From Thiotrichaceae bacterium (GTDB lineage Bacteria; Pseudomonadota; Gammaproteobacteria; SZUA-140), in the NCBI GenBank assembly GCA_002401765.2, contig NVTY02000032.1, positions 1 through 64,000 on the forward strand: a stretch of 64,000 nucleotides of DNA, read 5' to 3'. Both the position numbers and the translations under genes were made by a program. This document shows positions 8,470 through 17,616 of this stretch, in pieces. The first letter of the stretch is position 1; each line of letters begins with the position of its first letter. The notes beneath the pieces are model-generated. The model saw nothing but the letters and a program-made list of their open reading frames with translations. It had not been told where the DNA came from and did not search any database.

Positions 8470-9207
8470 ATGCTCAGTAAACCAAAAACAATACTGCTAA
8501 CCGGTGGTACCGAGGGGATAGGGTTCGCGTTATTTAAACAGCTTCATAGCCAGGGACATACCCTGATTGTGGTCGCTCGCAATCAGCAAAGGCTATCATC
8601 GCTGCAATCGACTTACGACCGTGTCAGCACATATAAGTGTGATCTCTCATCTCGCCTGGAATTAGAGTCACTCTGCAATAAGATATCCCTCAACCATCTT
8701 GATCTCAGCATCATCATCAACAATGCAGGCATCCAATATACGCCAAAATTTCTCGATAATGACTTTTCATTCGACGCCATTGAACACGAGACCCGCGTTA
8801 ATTTTTTAGCGCCCGTATGGCTCTCATCGCTACTGCTGCCCACGTTAATAGAGCACAAAAATCCAGGTGCAATCATAAACATATCATCCGCTCTGATCTT
8901 CGCACCAAAGACAAACTCGGCCATCTATTGTGCCACCAAAGCGGCCATCCATAGCTTTTCGCAAAGCCTTCGTTACCAACTCGAACAGACCCATGTTCAG
9001 GTGATTGAAGCGATTATGCCGCTTGTTGATACCGCAATGACGGCAGGGCGCAGGGATGGGAAAATCTCACCTGAATCTGCCGCACAACAGATCATCAATG
9101 GCATCAATCAAAGGCGTTCAGAGATCTATGTTGGTAAAGCCAGACTCTTACCCACCCTGATGAGAGTCTCGCCTTCTCTGGTAAAACGCATCATGAGGCG
9201 CTACTAA
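8470..9207 (+). CDS. Short-chain dehydrogenase/reductase
   Basis: A 245-residue SDR of classical size. The cofactor motif is TGGTEGIG (residues 11-18), the structural motif is INNAG, the catalytic Ser lies in INISSALIF, and the active-site pair is in IYCATKAA (Tyr...Lys). It resembles DltE-type SDRs of unknown substrate. It is transcribed away from the Crp/Fnr gene and followed 2 bp later by a DedA-like membrane protein, so the two are probably co-transcribed. The substrate cannot be read from sequence. Confidence 0.85.
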   Translation: MLSKPKTILLTGGTEGIGFALFKQLHSQGHTLIVVARNQQRLSSLQSTYDRVSTYKCDLSSRLELESLCNKISLNHLDLSIIINNAGIQYTPKFLDNDFSFDAIEHETRVNFLAPVWLSSLLLPTLIEHKNPGAIINISSALIFAPKTNSAIYCATKAAIHSFSQSLRYQLEQTHVQVIEAIMPLVDTAMTAGRRDGKISPESAAQQIINGINQRRSEIYVGKARLLPTLMRVSPSLVKRIMRRY

Positions 9208-9209
9208 AA

Positions 9210-9875
9210 ATGAAAGAATTAATCAAAGTGATGTTAACCCTCGCCCTGGTATTCGCCAGTACCTTTATTCTAATCAAAGCAACAGGCATTCTAACGCTTG
9301 AGGATATCCAGCTAGCCCTGGAACAGGCACAGCAGATACACCCCGGTTATCTCGCACTGGTGGTGATTGGGCTACTATTTGTAGACCTGTTTATTGCGAT
9401 CCCCACCATGACGGTCACTATTATGGCTGGTTTTTTCCTCGGTTGGCCTATGGCTGCCGCCGCTACGATCAGTGGTTTTTTGCTGGCCGGTACTATCGGA
9501 TACGCCATCAGCCGACGTTATGGCTGGCGGTTACTTAATCGCATCTATCAAGATCGTGAAAAGCTCGACGAAATGCACCGTACCTTTTCAACATATGGCC
9601 CCGTAATGTTGATTATCTGCCGGGCCATGCCAATATTACCCGAAGTAAGTTGTTGTATGGCAGGTGCCACACGCATGTCTTTGCCTAAGTTCCTGACGAT
9701 GTACGCACTCGGCACCATCCCCTACGCGCTTATCATTACCTACGCGGGCTCAATCAGCAGTCTGGACAACCCGAAACCGGCCATCCTCGCTGCCATTGGC
9801 ATCTCATTAACATTATGGACCGGCTGGTATCTACTCGGGCGTCACGCGCGCCAGCAAAAACTAAGGAGACCCTGA
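9210..9875 (+). CDS. DedA/TVP38-like (VTT domain) membrane protein
   Basis: A 221-residue inner-membrane protein. The VTT domain (about residues 60-190) includes the glycine-rich ATISGFLLAGTIGYAISRRYG and the diagnostic RAMPILPEVSCCMAGATRM stretch followed by FLTMYALGTIPY. DedA/VTT proteins are linked to phospholipid scrambling and undecaprenyl-phosphate recycling. UppP lies 0.9 kb downstream, a loose thematic link. The ATG is 2 bp after the SDR stop. Confidence 0.8.
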   Translation: MKELIKVMLTLALVFASTFILIKATGILTLEDIQLALEQAQQIHPGYLALVVIGLLFVDLFIAIPTMTVTIMAGFFLGWPMAAAATISGFLLAGTIGYAISRRYGWRLLNRIYQDREKLDEMHRTFSTYGPVMLIICRAMPILPEVSCCMAGATRMSLPKFLTMYALGTIPYALIITYAGSISSLDNPKPAILAAIGISLTLWTGWYLLGRHARQQKLRRP

Positions 9876-9949
9876 TTAATGAGATGATGTGGGCTTTGCC
9901 TTCCTCGCGAAAAACCAATAAAATCGACCCTACCAGGTGGATGAGCTAA

Positions 9950-10774
9950 TTGTATAAGCACACTTGGCTTACTTTCATCTCCCCAGGATTAACTAAAACT
10001 GTGATCGCCCAACCTTTTATCGGTGCCTCTTACCTGCTTCGCGGCTATTTTATGCTCTTTCAACCCGGTATTCGCGGCTTTGTGATCGCCCCGATGCTGA
10101 TCAACATCATTATCTTTAGCCTGTTGATCTGGCTTGGGATCAGTCAGATTGAGATTCTGCTCGACTATGTTATGGGCAGCCTACCAGAATGGTTACAGTG
10201 GCTTGACTGGCTGCTATGGCCGCTGTTTTTAATCGCCTTTTTGCTGGTGAGCTCCACCTTTTGCCTACACTTGGCTCTGCTAATTGCCGCCCCCTTTAAT
10301 AGCGCGCTCTCTGAGGCTGTCGAGAAACAGCTCGATCCTAACTCCACATTGCCTGAAAGTAACTGGAGTGATGTGGCCAAAGGCGTTGCCCCTGCAATCA
10401 TCAGCGAAGCGGGAAAGTTCGCCTATTTTATTTCACGTGCGATCCCACTCACCGTGCTATTTTTTATCCCCGTCATTAATATTTTCGCCCCCGCTATCTG
10501 GTTTATCTTTGGCGCATGGATGCTAGCGCTTGAATACAGTGACTATCCACTTTCAAATCATGGCGTGCTATTTAAGGATTCAAAGGCGATCGTCAAAGAG
10601 AAACGCTTTATTGCCTTTGGCTTCGGCAGTGCGTCACTTTTTTGCACCCTGATCCCACTGGTCAATTTTTTCGTCATGCCAGCGGCCGTTGCGGGTGCCA
10701 CCATCATGTATGTTGAGCAATTTAAGGGTTCGGTACCACCACCCGTTATTACGCATTCAGACAATCACCGCTAA
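9950..10774 (+). CDS. cysZ: CysZ-like sulfate transporter/EI24 domain protein
   Basis: A 274-residue membrane protein of the CysZ/EI24 family. The family hallmark is the N-terminal LFQPGIRGFVIAPMLINI segment, then long hydrophobic helices with LALLIAAPFNSALSEAVE in the middle. CysZ imports sulfate for cysteine synthesis in enterobacteria; the substrate here is inferred. The start is TTG 9950, supported by AGGTGG at 9935-9940. The first 30 residues extend beyond the enterobacterial N-terminus, so an internal GTG before IAQPFIG is an alternative. Confidence 0.75.
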   Translation: MYKHTWLTFISPGLTKTVIAQPFIGASYLLRGYFMLFQPGIRGFVIAPMLINIIIFSLLIWLGISQIEILLDYVMGSLPEWLQWLDWLLWPLFLIAFLLVSSTFCLHLALLIAAPFNSALSEAVEKQLDPNSTLPESNWSDVAKGVAPAIISEAGKFAYFISRAIPLTVLFFIPVINIFAPAIWFIFGAWMLALEYSDYPLSNHGVLFKDSKAIVKEKRFIAFGFGSASLFCTLIPLVNFFVMPAAVAGATIMYVEQFKGSVPPPVITHSDNHR

Positions 10775-10794
10775 ACCTTAGGCGACTCACTTAG

Positions 10795-11592
10795 ATGGAT
10801 TTTTTCCAGCAGTTCATATTGGCACTGATTCAGGGACTCACCGAGTTCCTGCCGATCTCAAGCTCAGCGCACTTAATACTAGTGCCAAAGCTCTTTGGCT
10901 GGGTTGATCAGGGATTGGCATTTGATGTTGCCGTTCACGTCGGCACGCTCGCCGCTGTCGTGGTCTATTTTAGAAAAGAGCTCAGGCTGATGACCCGTGA
11001 CTGGGTACGCTCACTCACCACGCATAAACAGACCCCCGAAAGCCGCCTTGCATGGGGAGTGCTAATCGGCACCATTCCAGTCGGCCTGTGCGGCCTGCTA
11101 TTTAAAGGGGTAATCGAGACCTCGTTGCGCTCAGAGCTGGTGATCGCCACCACCACCATCCTCTTTGGCCTATTGCTGTTATGGGCAGATAAAACCGGCA
11201 AACGTGAGCGTGATGAGCACTCCCTGAGTATGCGCGATATCATCATCGTCGGCGTTGCGCAGGCAATCGCGCTCATCCCCGGCACCTCGCGCTCCGGTAT
11301 CACCATCACCGCTTGCCTGATGCTCGGCCTCACCCGCTCCGCCGCCGCCCGCTTCTCCTTTTTACTGTCGATCCCTGTCATTGTGCTGTCAGGCATGTTC
11401 GTCACACTTGACCTAGTACAGGCACAAACTGCCGTTGACTGGCAGGCGCTTATCACCGGCTCTATTATCTCCGGCTTCAGTGCCTATGCCTGTATCCACT
11501 TTTTTCTGAAGTTATTAGATAAGATCGGTATGGTGCCGTTTGTGGTTTACCGTATGCTGCTTGGAGTGATCCTGTTTTTTGTGTTTATCTAG
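10795..11592 (+). CDS. uppP: Undecaprenyl-diphosphatase UppP (BacA)
   Basis: A 265-residue membrane phosphatase that dephosphorylates undecaprenyl diphosphate to recycle the cell-wall lipid carrier; loss or excess alters bacitracin sensitivity. Both signature motifs are present: QGLTEFLPISSSAHL near residue 14 and PGTSRSGITI near residue 162. Length matches the family. It is separated from cysZ by 20 bp. The accessory region of damaged elements starts directly downstream. Confidence 0.92.
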   Translation: MDFFQQFILALIQGLTEFLPISSSAHLILVPKLFGWVDQGLAFDVAVHVGTLAAVVVYFRKELRLMTRDWVRSLTTHKQTPESRLAWGVLIGTIPVGLCGLLFKGVIETSLRSELVIATTTILFGLLLLWADKTGKRERDEHSLSMRDIIIVGVAQAIALIPGTSRSGITITACLMLGLTRSAAARFSFLLSIPVIVLSGMFVTLDLVQAQTAVDWQALITGSIISGFSAYACIHFFLKLLDKIGMVPFVVYRMLLGVILFFVFI

Positions 11593-11704
11593 CCGTAGAT
11601 TAAAGATTAGGCGGCAATCTAAACCCTGGCTTCATTCATCAAATAATGATCTGTCACCGGATCAGTTCGAGAAATTAGTAAGTTAATGTGTCCGGTATTC
11701 TTGA

Positions 11705-12055
11705 CCAGAACAACGCGGCTGGATCAATTACTTTGGTATTGCTAACTGCTATCAACTTTGCATGGATCTGGATCACTGGATTCGGCGCAGAGTTCGAATG
11801 GCCTATTGGCGACAGTGGCGAAAGCCACGTACTAAAGTAAGAAGTCTGATGAAGCTCGGTGTGCACGTTCGATCAGCAGTTGCCTGTGGCATCATCAGCA
11901 ACGGCCCATGGCTAAACGCTAAAACCCCAGGAATACAGCAAGCGCTATCTAACGTGATGGATGGTAAACTTCACCATGCTAAGTGAAACGCCCTGTGCGG
12001 AGCCGCATGCAGGGTGTTGTGGAAGCTGGGGGAGAAAAACCTCCGGCTATCCGAT
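11705..12055 (+). mobile_element. Group II intron 3' remnant (maturase C-terminus plus domains V/VI)
   Basis: An open frame from 11705 to 11986 encodes the C-terminal maturase segment of a group II intron reverse transcriptase (GWINYFGIANC, then DLDHWIRRRVRMAYWRQW, then SKGPW-like NGPWLNAKTPGIQQALS). The RT domain is missing. Downstream, CCCTGTGCGG-AG-CCGCATGCAGGG (about 11991-12014) folds as a domain V hairpin. The GGGGGAG...CCTCC stem to about 12055 fits domain VI and the intron 3' end (CCGAT). It is 5'-truncated, so it cannot splice or move. Confidence 0.75.
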
Positions 12056-12099
12056 TAACTGTATTTATTGCCACGTTCTTCCCACGCAAACAGACAAGC

Positions 12100-12918
12100 T
12101 GGCCTCAATAAAAAAACTCCGCCCTGTTTTTGGGGCTATGCATCGGGCATCTTTTAAGCCAATGCATCCATAATAAGTATCGTGATATTCGTGGCAAAGA
12201 GTCGCCAACCGCCGCAAACCATGAAATGAAGCTAATGAGCCACCTGTGCGCCAAGCTCATAGAGTGGGGAATATTCGAAACCCACCCAATGATCGATGGC
12301 AAATTTAAGAAACTCGTGATTGCTTCACGTGACCGCTATATAGAAGACTAGGAGATCGTCGAGGCCCTAACATTACATCTAAGAGAAAACGCGGCAGCGT
12401 ACTCCTGTGTCAGGCCTGCATGAAGCTGAAGCTACTAACAGGCATGAGGCACACAAACATGTTGCTGCTCAACGTATCGACTGATATCAAAGAAGATGGC
12501 ATCCACGTCACCGCCAGCAAGACACAGAACAGAACAGAACAGCTCAGGCAAGGCAACGATCTACCAATGGGATGATGAAGGTCTACTCAAAGAAACCGTT
12601 CAAGAGTGCTTATCCGCCCGCCCTGTTGGTATCGGGCCATACCTATTCTGCAACCGCAAAGGCGACCCCTATTTTAATGTCAAAACAGGCAAAGCCAACG
12701 GCTTCGATTCAATATGGAAGCGGTACATGGATCGCGTCGTAATAGAAACAAAAGTAACAGCGCGAATCTGGGAAAAAGACCTACGCGCCAAATGTGCCAC
12801 AGATGCCGACAGCCTGGAGCATGCAAGGGCCCTACTGTCCCACACCAGCACCAAAACAACGAAGATTTACCGCAGAAAAGCCGAAGTGGTTAAGCCTGGT
12901 AAAGGGGTGAAATCATGA
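12100..12918 (+). pseudogene. Tyrosine recombinase (phage/island integrase), frameshifted
   Basis: Damaged integrase in at least three frames. The core-binding part reads KLRPVFGAM...KPMH, then after a frame change near 12168 NKYRDIRGKESPTAANHEMK...RDRYIED to 12351. A further piece (12420-12527) reads LKLLTGMRHTNMLLLNVSTD. The catalytic C-terminus (12543-12918) has DLRAKCATDAD...HARALLSHTS and the nucleophile region KIYRRK. Three tandem AACAG units at 12528-12542 create one frameshift: removing two restores KTQNSSGKATIYQW. Its 3' end lies 88 bp from the 3' end of tRNA-Arg, the usual position of a tRNA-targeting integrase. Confidence 0.8.
12528..12542 (+). repeat. Tandem AACAG x3 in the integrase remnant
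   Basis: Three exact head-to-tail AACAG units inside the integrase frame. One copy gives a continuous family-like reading frame; the extra 10 nt shift it. This points to replication slippage as an inactivating event. Confidence 0.8.
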
Positions 12919-12956
12919 TTTCTATAGTACAGCCATCGATCTGTAGTACAGTGCAC

Positions 12957-12995
12957 AAAAAAACCGGTCAGACTTTCGTCATAACCGGCTGTTTT
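12957..12995 (-). terminator. Probable Rho-independent terminator of tRNA-Arg
   Basis: On the minus strand, CCGGT and ACCGG flank a 15-nt loop and are followed by seven T residues (A-run 12957-12963 on the given strand). It lies just downstream of the tRNA 3' end. The short stem and long loop keep confidence moderate. Confidence 0.55.
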
Positions 12996-13006
12996 TGTTC
13001 AAGAAA

Positions 13007-13083
13007 TGGCGCGCCCGGAAGGATTCGAACCTCCGACCGCCTGGTTCGTAGCCAGGTACTCTATCCAGCTGAGCTACGGGCGC
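13007..13083 (-). tRNA. tRNA-Arg (anticodon ACG)
   Basis: Read on the minus strand, a 77-nt cloverleaf with acceptor GCGCCCG/CGGGCGC, discriminator G and encoded CCA. The D arm is AGCTCAGCTGGATAGAGT, the anticodon stem CCTGG/CCAGG encloses CTACGAA, and the T loop is TTCGAAT. The ACG anticodon (A34 normally edited to inosine) reads CGU/CGC/CGA. It has its own consensus promoter and a likely terminator. The integrase remnant beside its 3' end suggests it was an integration site. Confidence 0.97.
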
Positions 13084-13099
13084 ACTCTGAGTGTTGCGC

Positions 13100-13127
13100 A
13101 TTATATGTGGTTTAAGGATTGTGTCAA
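13100..13127 (-). promoter_or_regulatory. Consensus sigma-70 promoter of tRNA-Arg
   Basis: On the minus strand, TTGACA (13127-13122), a 16-bp spacer and TATAAT (13105-13100). Both hexamers match consensus exactly, and transcription would begin about 10 nt upstream of the mature tRNA 5' end at 13083. Confidence 0.9.
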
Positions 13128-13282
13128 GAAGCTATTGGATTTATTACGTAATTTTTTATCATTCAATGCTTGCATGGTTTTTTTAGGCTTAAATCTACGT
13201 CTGATATTTAAATCAGCGCGCCTCATCAAGTGTCCAGACTTGATTGGCATCCGTTGCAATGTGCGTGGTAGGGGGTTACGTT

Positions 13283-13795
13283 GCTGCTGTTTCAGCCAGC
13301 GCCTTTTCTTTGCGGTGGCGTTCGCGTTCTAACGCTTTAATACGCTTTTTGTCTTTTCTCGCCTGCTCTCGATCCTGCTGTCGGCGCTCCACCTCCAATA
13401 GCTGACCCTGTATACAGGCGGCTTTCCATTCCTTAACCTGCTCCGGGTATAGCCCCTTTTCACGGCAATACTGACTGAGCTCGGATTCATTCAGCGCGGC
13501 TGTTTCAATGACCACGGCTAACTTGGCCTCAGCTGACCACTGATCACTTGTTTTTCCACTTCCAGGCACGGGGCTTCCTTGTTGTTTGGCTTGAGTACGC
13601 CAATTATACAAGGTCGCATCACTGATACCTTCTTCTCTCGACACTTCTGCCACTGACTGGTTGTGTGGCGGCAGCATCTTCTTTAATACAGAGGCCTTAC
13701 GTTCTTCTGAATAACTCGGCATTTCAAACTCTTTCCGCTCCCTGTCTGATCATTTATCATTTCAACTGAGGCGACAACTATCCTGACACAGGGGG
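13283..13795 (-). mobile_element. Truncated insertion sequence, IS3-type orfA only
   Basis: The coding part (13722 down to 13276) is an IS3-type OrfA. It has an N-terminal HTH (VAEVSREEGISDATLYNWRTQ), an SAEAKLAVVIETAALNESELSQYCREKG segment split by a turn, and a basic coiled C-terminus (KKRIKALERERHRKEKALAET). The family normally continues to AALLVLRKK; here it stops at AETAAT, so the 3' end is cut near 13283. The other end runs to about 13795 (TGTCAGGATAGTTGTCG on the minus strand), where it interrupts an HNH nuclease gene. No orfB is attached, so it is immobile. Confidence 0.75.
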
Positions 13796-14072
13796 CATCC
13801 CATGGCGTAAAAACGAAAAACGCCGTGCCGATCCCACCAATGGCATCGCGCTTAACGCCCGCTACGACAAGGCCTTTGATCGAGGTCTGATCACCTTCGA
13901 TGAAAAAATCCGTGTCGTGATATCCAGTGTCCTTAAACGAAGTCTAGTTGATTCACCTGGCGCTCAAAAACTATTCGAAATTGAAGGGTGTGGCTTAATA
14001 CTGCCTGGCCGTTTCAGGCCTGACGAGGCGGCCTTGGCCTACCATCGAGATGTTCTGTTTCAAAAGGGATAA
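13794..14072 (+). pseudogene. HNH endonuclease C-terminal fragment
   Basis: A 92-codon open frame without a start. It encodes IPWRKNEKRRADPTNGIALN, ARYDKAFDRGLITFDE and a C-terminal LPGRFRPDEAALAYHRDVLF. This matches the HNH_2-type endonuclease C-terminus found in stand-alone restriction-like proteins. The AHI... half carrying the first HNH histidine is missing, because the IS end abuts the fragment at 13794/13795. It is probably another relic of defence or mobile-element cargo. Confidence 0.75.
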
Positions 14073-14238
14073 GCGCAGTTTGATTGCATCTATCTGTTGT
14101 TGTAATGCTTTAATGTACCGCCACTTTCGAGTTAAAATCCACAATAATCTGGTTTTGTAATCCGTAATAACCTGTTGATTTTAATCTATTTTTCTTGCTT
14201 ATTCATTCGGGTTAAAGAGATTGAGTATGGAATAAATT

Positions 14239-15038
14239 ATGGCCAGGACAGAAAAACAGTTACTTGTAGCTGCCCTTTCTGCGGTTAGTGAGTATGCGAT
14301 TGCCAATATTATCCGTTCAAAAGATGTGAAACCTAAGCAGCAGGCGCTGCTGGTTAAAAGTGGTTATTTAAAACGGATCATTAAAGGCTGGTATCTGTTT
14401 GATGCTGATCTATTGGCGACAAAGGCGGGGGAGTCGGCACTCTGGTATGAATCGATATGGGCATTTATTGGTCAGTACCTGACTGCTCGTTTTGATGATA
14501 ACTACTGGCTGATGCTGCACGTGGCTATTATGATGCGTTCAATAGCGTTAGGGGATCAATAGCGGAAGCATACAGTAAAGAAGAGCTGGACTACTTAATT
14601 GAAGTTGGTATTACTCAGTGGTATACCGCCCTGTTTAAGCCCTGCGTGAATGCTGGTTTGATTAGCGAGTTTGATTTGGCTGGATATAGAAAAGGCCCCG
14701 TTTATATAAGGGGATCAAGACATGTAGCGCCTGCAAGTGAGCAGCTGATGGACTGCATGACGGCTTTAAAAGAATGCATGATAGAAGAGGCGTCGTTTGC
14801 TGTTAAAGCAATATTGGGGCATCTATTTATGGGCTATATTCACCCATTCCCAGATGGCAATGGAAGATCAGCCCGGTTCTTAATGATTTTTTTATTTATT
14901 GTGGGCGGGTCTCGGTGGGTGGTGATAAATCAGGAGGCGAGGGCGCGCTATTTAGCGGCGCTTGAGTCGGCATCTGTCGGAAAGGGCATTGGGCCCTTTG
15001 TAAAATTTACCCTGGAGTCGATTGATGCTGCTGAATAG
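14239..15038 (+). pseudogene. Fic-domain protein with internal deletion and frameshift
   Basis: The N-terminal piece (14239-14562) is a winged-helix/AbiEi-antitoxin-like domain (KQQALLVKSGYLKRIIKGWYLF). The second piece (about 14520-15038, another frame) is a Fic domain: ARGYYDAFNSVRGSI, LFKPCVNAGLI, RKGPVYIRGSRHVAP and the active-site motif HPFPDGNGRSAR. Family members have over 100 residues between NYW and ARGYYDAF, including the inhibitory helix region; here the two ends are fused with a frame change. Fic enzymes transfer AMP or related groups to target proteins. The catalytic half is intact but the gene is broken. Confidence 0.8.
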
Positions 15039-15078
15039 GGGGTTGATTTTATATAAGGTAATTATAGTGGGGGCGCGC

Positions 15079-16353
15079 CTATTTAGCCGTTTCCAGTGGT
15101 GCAAATTTAGCTACAATCTCAATCTCTTTATCGCCACGTTTCATCAATAGCGGTAACCATGTGCCGTGGCTGGTGCGCTGTACGATGGCGATTATCTGAA
15201 TCATGCGGGTGATTTTTTTACCAGCGGCTTGTACAAAGATGTCGCCCTTTTGCAGGCCAATCGCTTCGGCGACGCTGCCTTCGACCAGTTTGGCGACACT
15301 GACTTTTGCTTCATTTTCTTCAAGGTAGACGCCCAGTTTTGGTTTGGGTTGTGTTGCTTCTGCTGGCATATTCATGCCGATGATGGCGTCGGCGAATTGG
15401 CCATCGATCCCTTCGCAGCCGAAGTCATCGTGCCATGCGATCATGGTGGTGACCTCTTGCTGGCCTAGTGATTTGAGCTGGTCCGGGATGCCGTAATCGT
15501 TAACGAGATGACCGCTACCCATTACGCCGACAAAGAGTAGCGATGGATCTTTTTCAGTTTCGTGAAAGATGATCTGTGCCATCGCTGCATCCCACAATGT
15601 TTGTCCTTGCAAAAATCGTTTGAAGCCGGGACTGGCGAGGTCGGCAGCGCTATCCTGCTCTCCTTTCTTTGCTCCAGGTTTGTGCGCACTGTGTTGTTGA
15701 TAGATGGCGATTAGCAGGTTTTTATAGCCTTCACCTGGCGGTGCAGGATCAGAAACGCCTTCGCGATCTGCATCGACGATATTTTGCCAGCCCTCTTTGC
15801 GCACTTTTTTAAGCAGCTCTTTACTGACGTTAAGGGCGTGAATTGGGATCTGGTTCATGCGAGCGAAGTGAAAGAGTGGCAGGTAATATTTGGCATCAAA
15901 ATTCCAGTACCGCTGCCAGTTAGACTGCTCAAGGAATTCGGCTTCGCTGAGTTCACCTGCAATCCATTTATCCAGCACCGGCTGTGCGTTGCGCGGAAAC
16001 ATCTCAAAACCAATCGCCATGTTGGGATTGTGTGCATGCAGTGCGACCAGTGTGTGTAGCTCCCAGCGCTGATGATCGCCTTGTGCATGGTGTTCGCCGA
16101 GCAGCGTCACACGCCCTTTGGCAGCCTCTTTGAGGAATTTATTGCTATCGATAACCCCCATGTCATCGGGGTTGTACCATTGATTGGCTACGATGCAGAG
16201 ACTGTCTGCTGCGCCTTCATGGTCAATTACTGGATGTGGATCTGCCGCCTGGGTAACGGAGACAGTACCCACCAGTGTTGTAACAAGGGCTGCGCTGACC
16301 AGTTGATCGGTTAGCTTTTTCCAGTAGGTCGGTCCCGCACATAATCCATGCAT
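15079..16353 (-). CDS. ChaN-like periplasmic protein with PDZ domain
   Basis: A 424-residue protein: signal peptide (about residues 14-36, cleavage at TQA-ADP), a ChaN/DUF399 domain (about 75-310) and a C-terminal PDZ domain (about 335-420, LGVYLEENEAKVSVAKLV then AIGLQKGDIFVQAAGKKI). ChaN-type signatures are VTLLGEHHAQGDHQRW, MAIGFEMFPRNAQPVLD and LFVGVMGSGHLVNDYGIP. ChaN relatives bind haem in some bacteria. No lipobox is seen, so the product is probably soluble periplasmic. It is monocistronic, with AAAAGGA before its ATG. Confidence 0.8.
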   Translation of the reverse strand: MHGLCAGPTYWKKLTDQLVSAALVTTLVGTVSVTQAADPHPVIDHEGAADSLCIVANQWYNPDDMGVIDSNKFLKEAAKGRVTLLGEHHAQGDHQRWELHTLVALHAHNPNMAIGFEMFPRNAQPVLDKWIAGELSEAEFLEQSNWQRYWNFDAKYYLPLFHFARMNQIPIHALNVSKELLKKVRKEGWQNIVDADREGVSDPAPPGEGYKNLLIAIYQQHSAHKPGAKKGEQDSAADLASPGFKRFLQGQTLWDAAMAQIIFHETEKDPSLLFVGVMGSGHLVNDYGIPDQLKSLGQQEVTTMIAWHDDFGCEGIDGQFADAIIGMNMPAEATQPKPKLGVYLEENEAKVSVAKLVEGSVAEAIGLQKGDIFVQAAGKKITRMIQIIAIVQRTSHGTWLPLLMKRGDKEIEIVAKFAPLETAK

Positions 16354-16467
16354 GTTATGGTCCTTTTAGCTCATTAGCAGTAGTATTGATCACATACTAT
16401 ATTGATCGCTTATGTAATGTAAATCAGTGAAAACGGGAGCAGGGTAGGGTGGGTGCATGTACCTACC

Positions 16468-17616
16468 CTACTGGATGCCGATAGCCGTGCGTGCCGCAAG
16501 TGCCGTGGTGATGGCTGATTCAGTGCTTTGATCGATCACGGTAAAGTGCCCCATCTTTCGTCCGGGTCGCGCAGAGGCCTTGCCATACAGATGTAGTTTC
16601 AGGGTGGGGATTTGATTCAATAGCAGCCAGTTCGGTTCGCAACTTTCCTCGCTTTGTTGAAACCACAGATCCCCCAGCAGGTTGACCATGACCGATGGGC
16701 TATGTAGCGTAGTGGCGCCGAGTGGCAGGCCGCAGAGGGTGCGCAGTTGTTGTTCATATTGGCTAGTGATGCAACCATCGACGGTGTAGTGGCCACTGTT
16801 ATGCGGGCGTGGTGCGATCTCATTGATCAACAGTTGGCCGTTGCTAATAAAGAACTCCACGGTGAGTACGCCGACGTAAGTGAGCTTACTGGCGAGCTCA
16901 GTGGCCATCTGTTCTGCTTGTTGTTGCAGTGCGGGCGTGGTGCGAGCGGGTATCACGGTTACATCAAGGATGCCGTTGCGATGGTCATTCTCCGCCAGTG
17001 GAAAACAGCGACATTGACCATCGGCACTACGTGCAAGCACCACTGAGACTTCGAGGTCGAGCGGTAACATGCGTTCGAGTACGCAGGGAATATTAAAATG
17101 ACGATAGGCGGCTTTGGCTTCCTCGATTGATGAGACCGGTGCCTGGCCTTTGCCGTCATAACCAAAACGGGCCGTTTTGAGGATGGCTGGAAATAGCTCA
17201 CTAGAGGCGTCGTCAAGGTCACTCTCCTCTTCAACCGGAATGAACGAGGCCGTATTAAAGCCGTTGTCACGTAGAAAGGCCTTTTCACGGATTCGATCTT
17301 GCGCAATGGAAACGGCATTGGCGGATGGCGAAACCGGCATGGTCTGCGCCAGCTGCTGAAGTGCTGTCGCCGGAACGTTTTCAAATTCAGTGGTGGCCGC
17401 TGCACACTGCTGGCTGAGTTGGGCCAGTGCTGCTGGGTCATCGTAATGGGCGACAATATGGTCGTCAGCGATTTTGCCGGCGGGCGCATCGGCATCGGGG
17501 TCAAGCACGACCACTTGGTAGCCTAGCTCATGTGCTGCGTGCACGAAAAAGCGGCCGAGTTGGCCGCCGCCGAGCAGCGCGAGTGTCGCCGGTGGGACGA
17601 TAATGGCTTGGTTCAT
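16468..17616 (-). CDS. purK: N5-carboxyaminoimidazole ribonucleotide synthetase
   Basis: A 382-residue ATP-grasp enzyme that carboxylates aminoimidazole ribonucleotide with ATP and bicarbonate in purine synthesis. Visible motifs are the N-terminal [33 protein letters not shown], the [17 protein letters not shown] strand and [19 protein letters not shown]. Length is normal. Its ATG overlaps the purE stop by ATGA (17613-17616), so the pair is translationally coupled. Confidence 0.95.
   Translation of the reverse strand: MNQAIIVPPATLALLGGGQLGRFFVHAAHELGYQVVVLDPDADAPAGKIADDHIVAHYDDPAALAQLSQQCAAATTEFENVPATALQQLAQTMPVSPSANAVSIAQDRIREKAFLRDNGFNTASFIPVEEESDLDDASSELFPAILKTARFGYDGKGQAPVSSIEEAKAAYRHFNIPCVLERMLPLDLEVSVVLARSADGQCRCFPLAENDHRNGILDVTVIPARTTPALQQQAEQMATELASKLTYVGVLTVEFFISNGQLLINEIAPRPHNSGHYTVDGCITSQYEQQLRTLCGLPLGATTLHSPSVMVNLLGDLWFQQSEESCEPNWLLLNQIPTLKLHLYGKASARPGRKMGHFTVIDQSTESAITTALAARTAIGIQ

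Noticed and set aside
12528-12542. Short tandem AACAG repeat considered as a CRISPR or iteron
   Set aside because: Five-base units without spacers inside a coding relic; a slippage tract. No CRISPR array was seen anywhere in the window.
13006-13332. Plus-strand frame beginning MARPEGFEPPTAWFV
   Set aside because: It is the antisense reading of tRNA-Arg, a well-known false gene.
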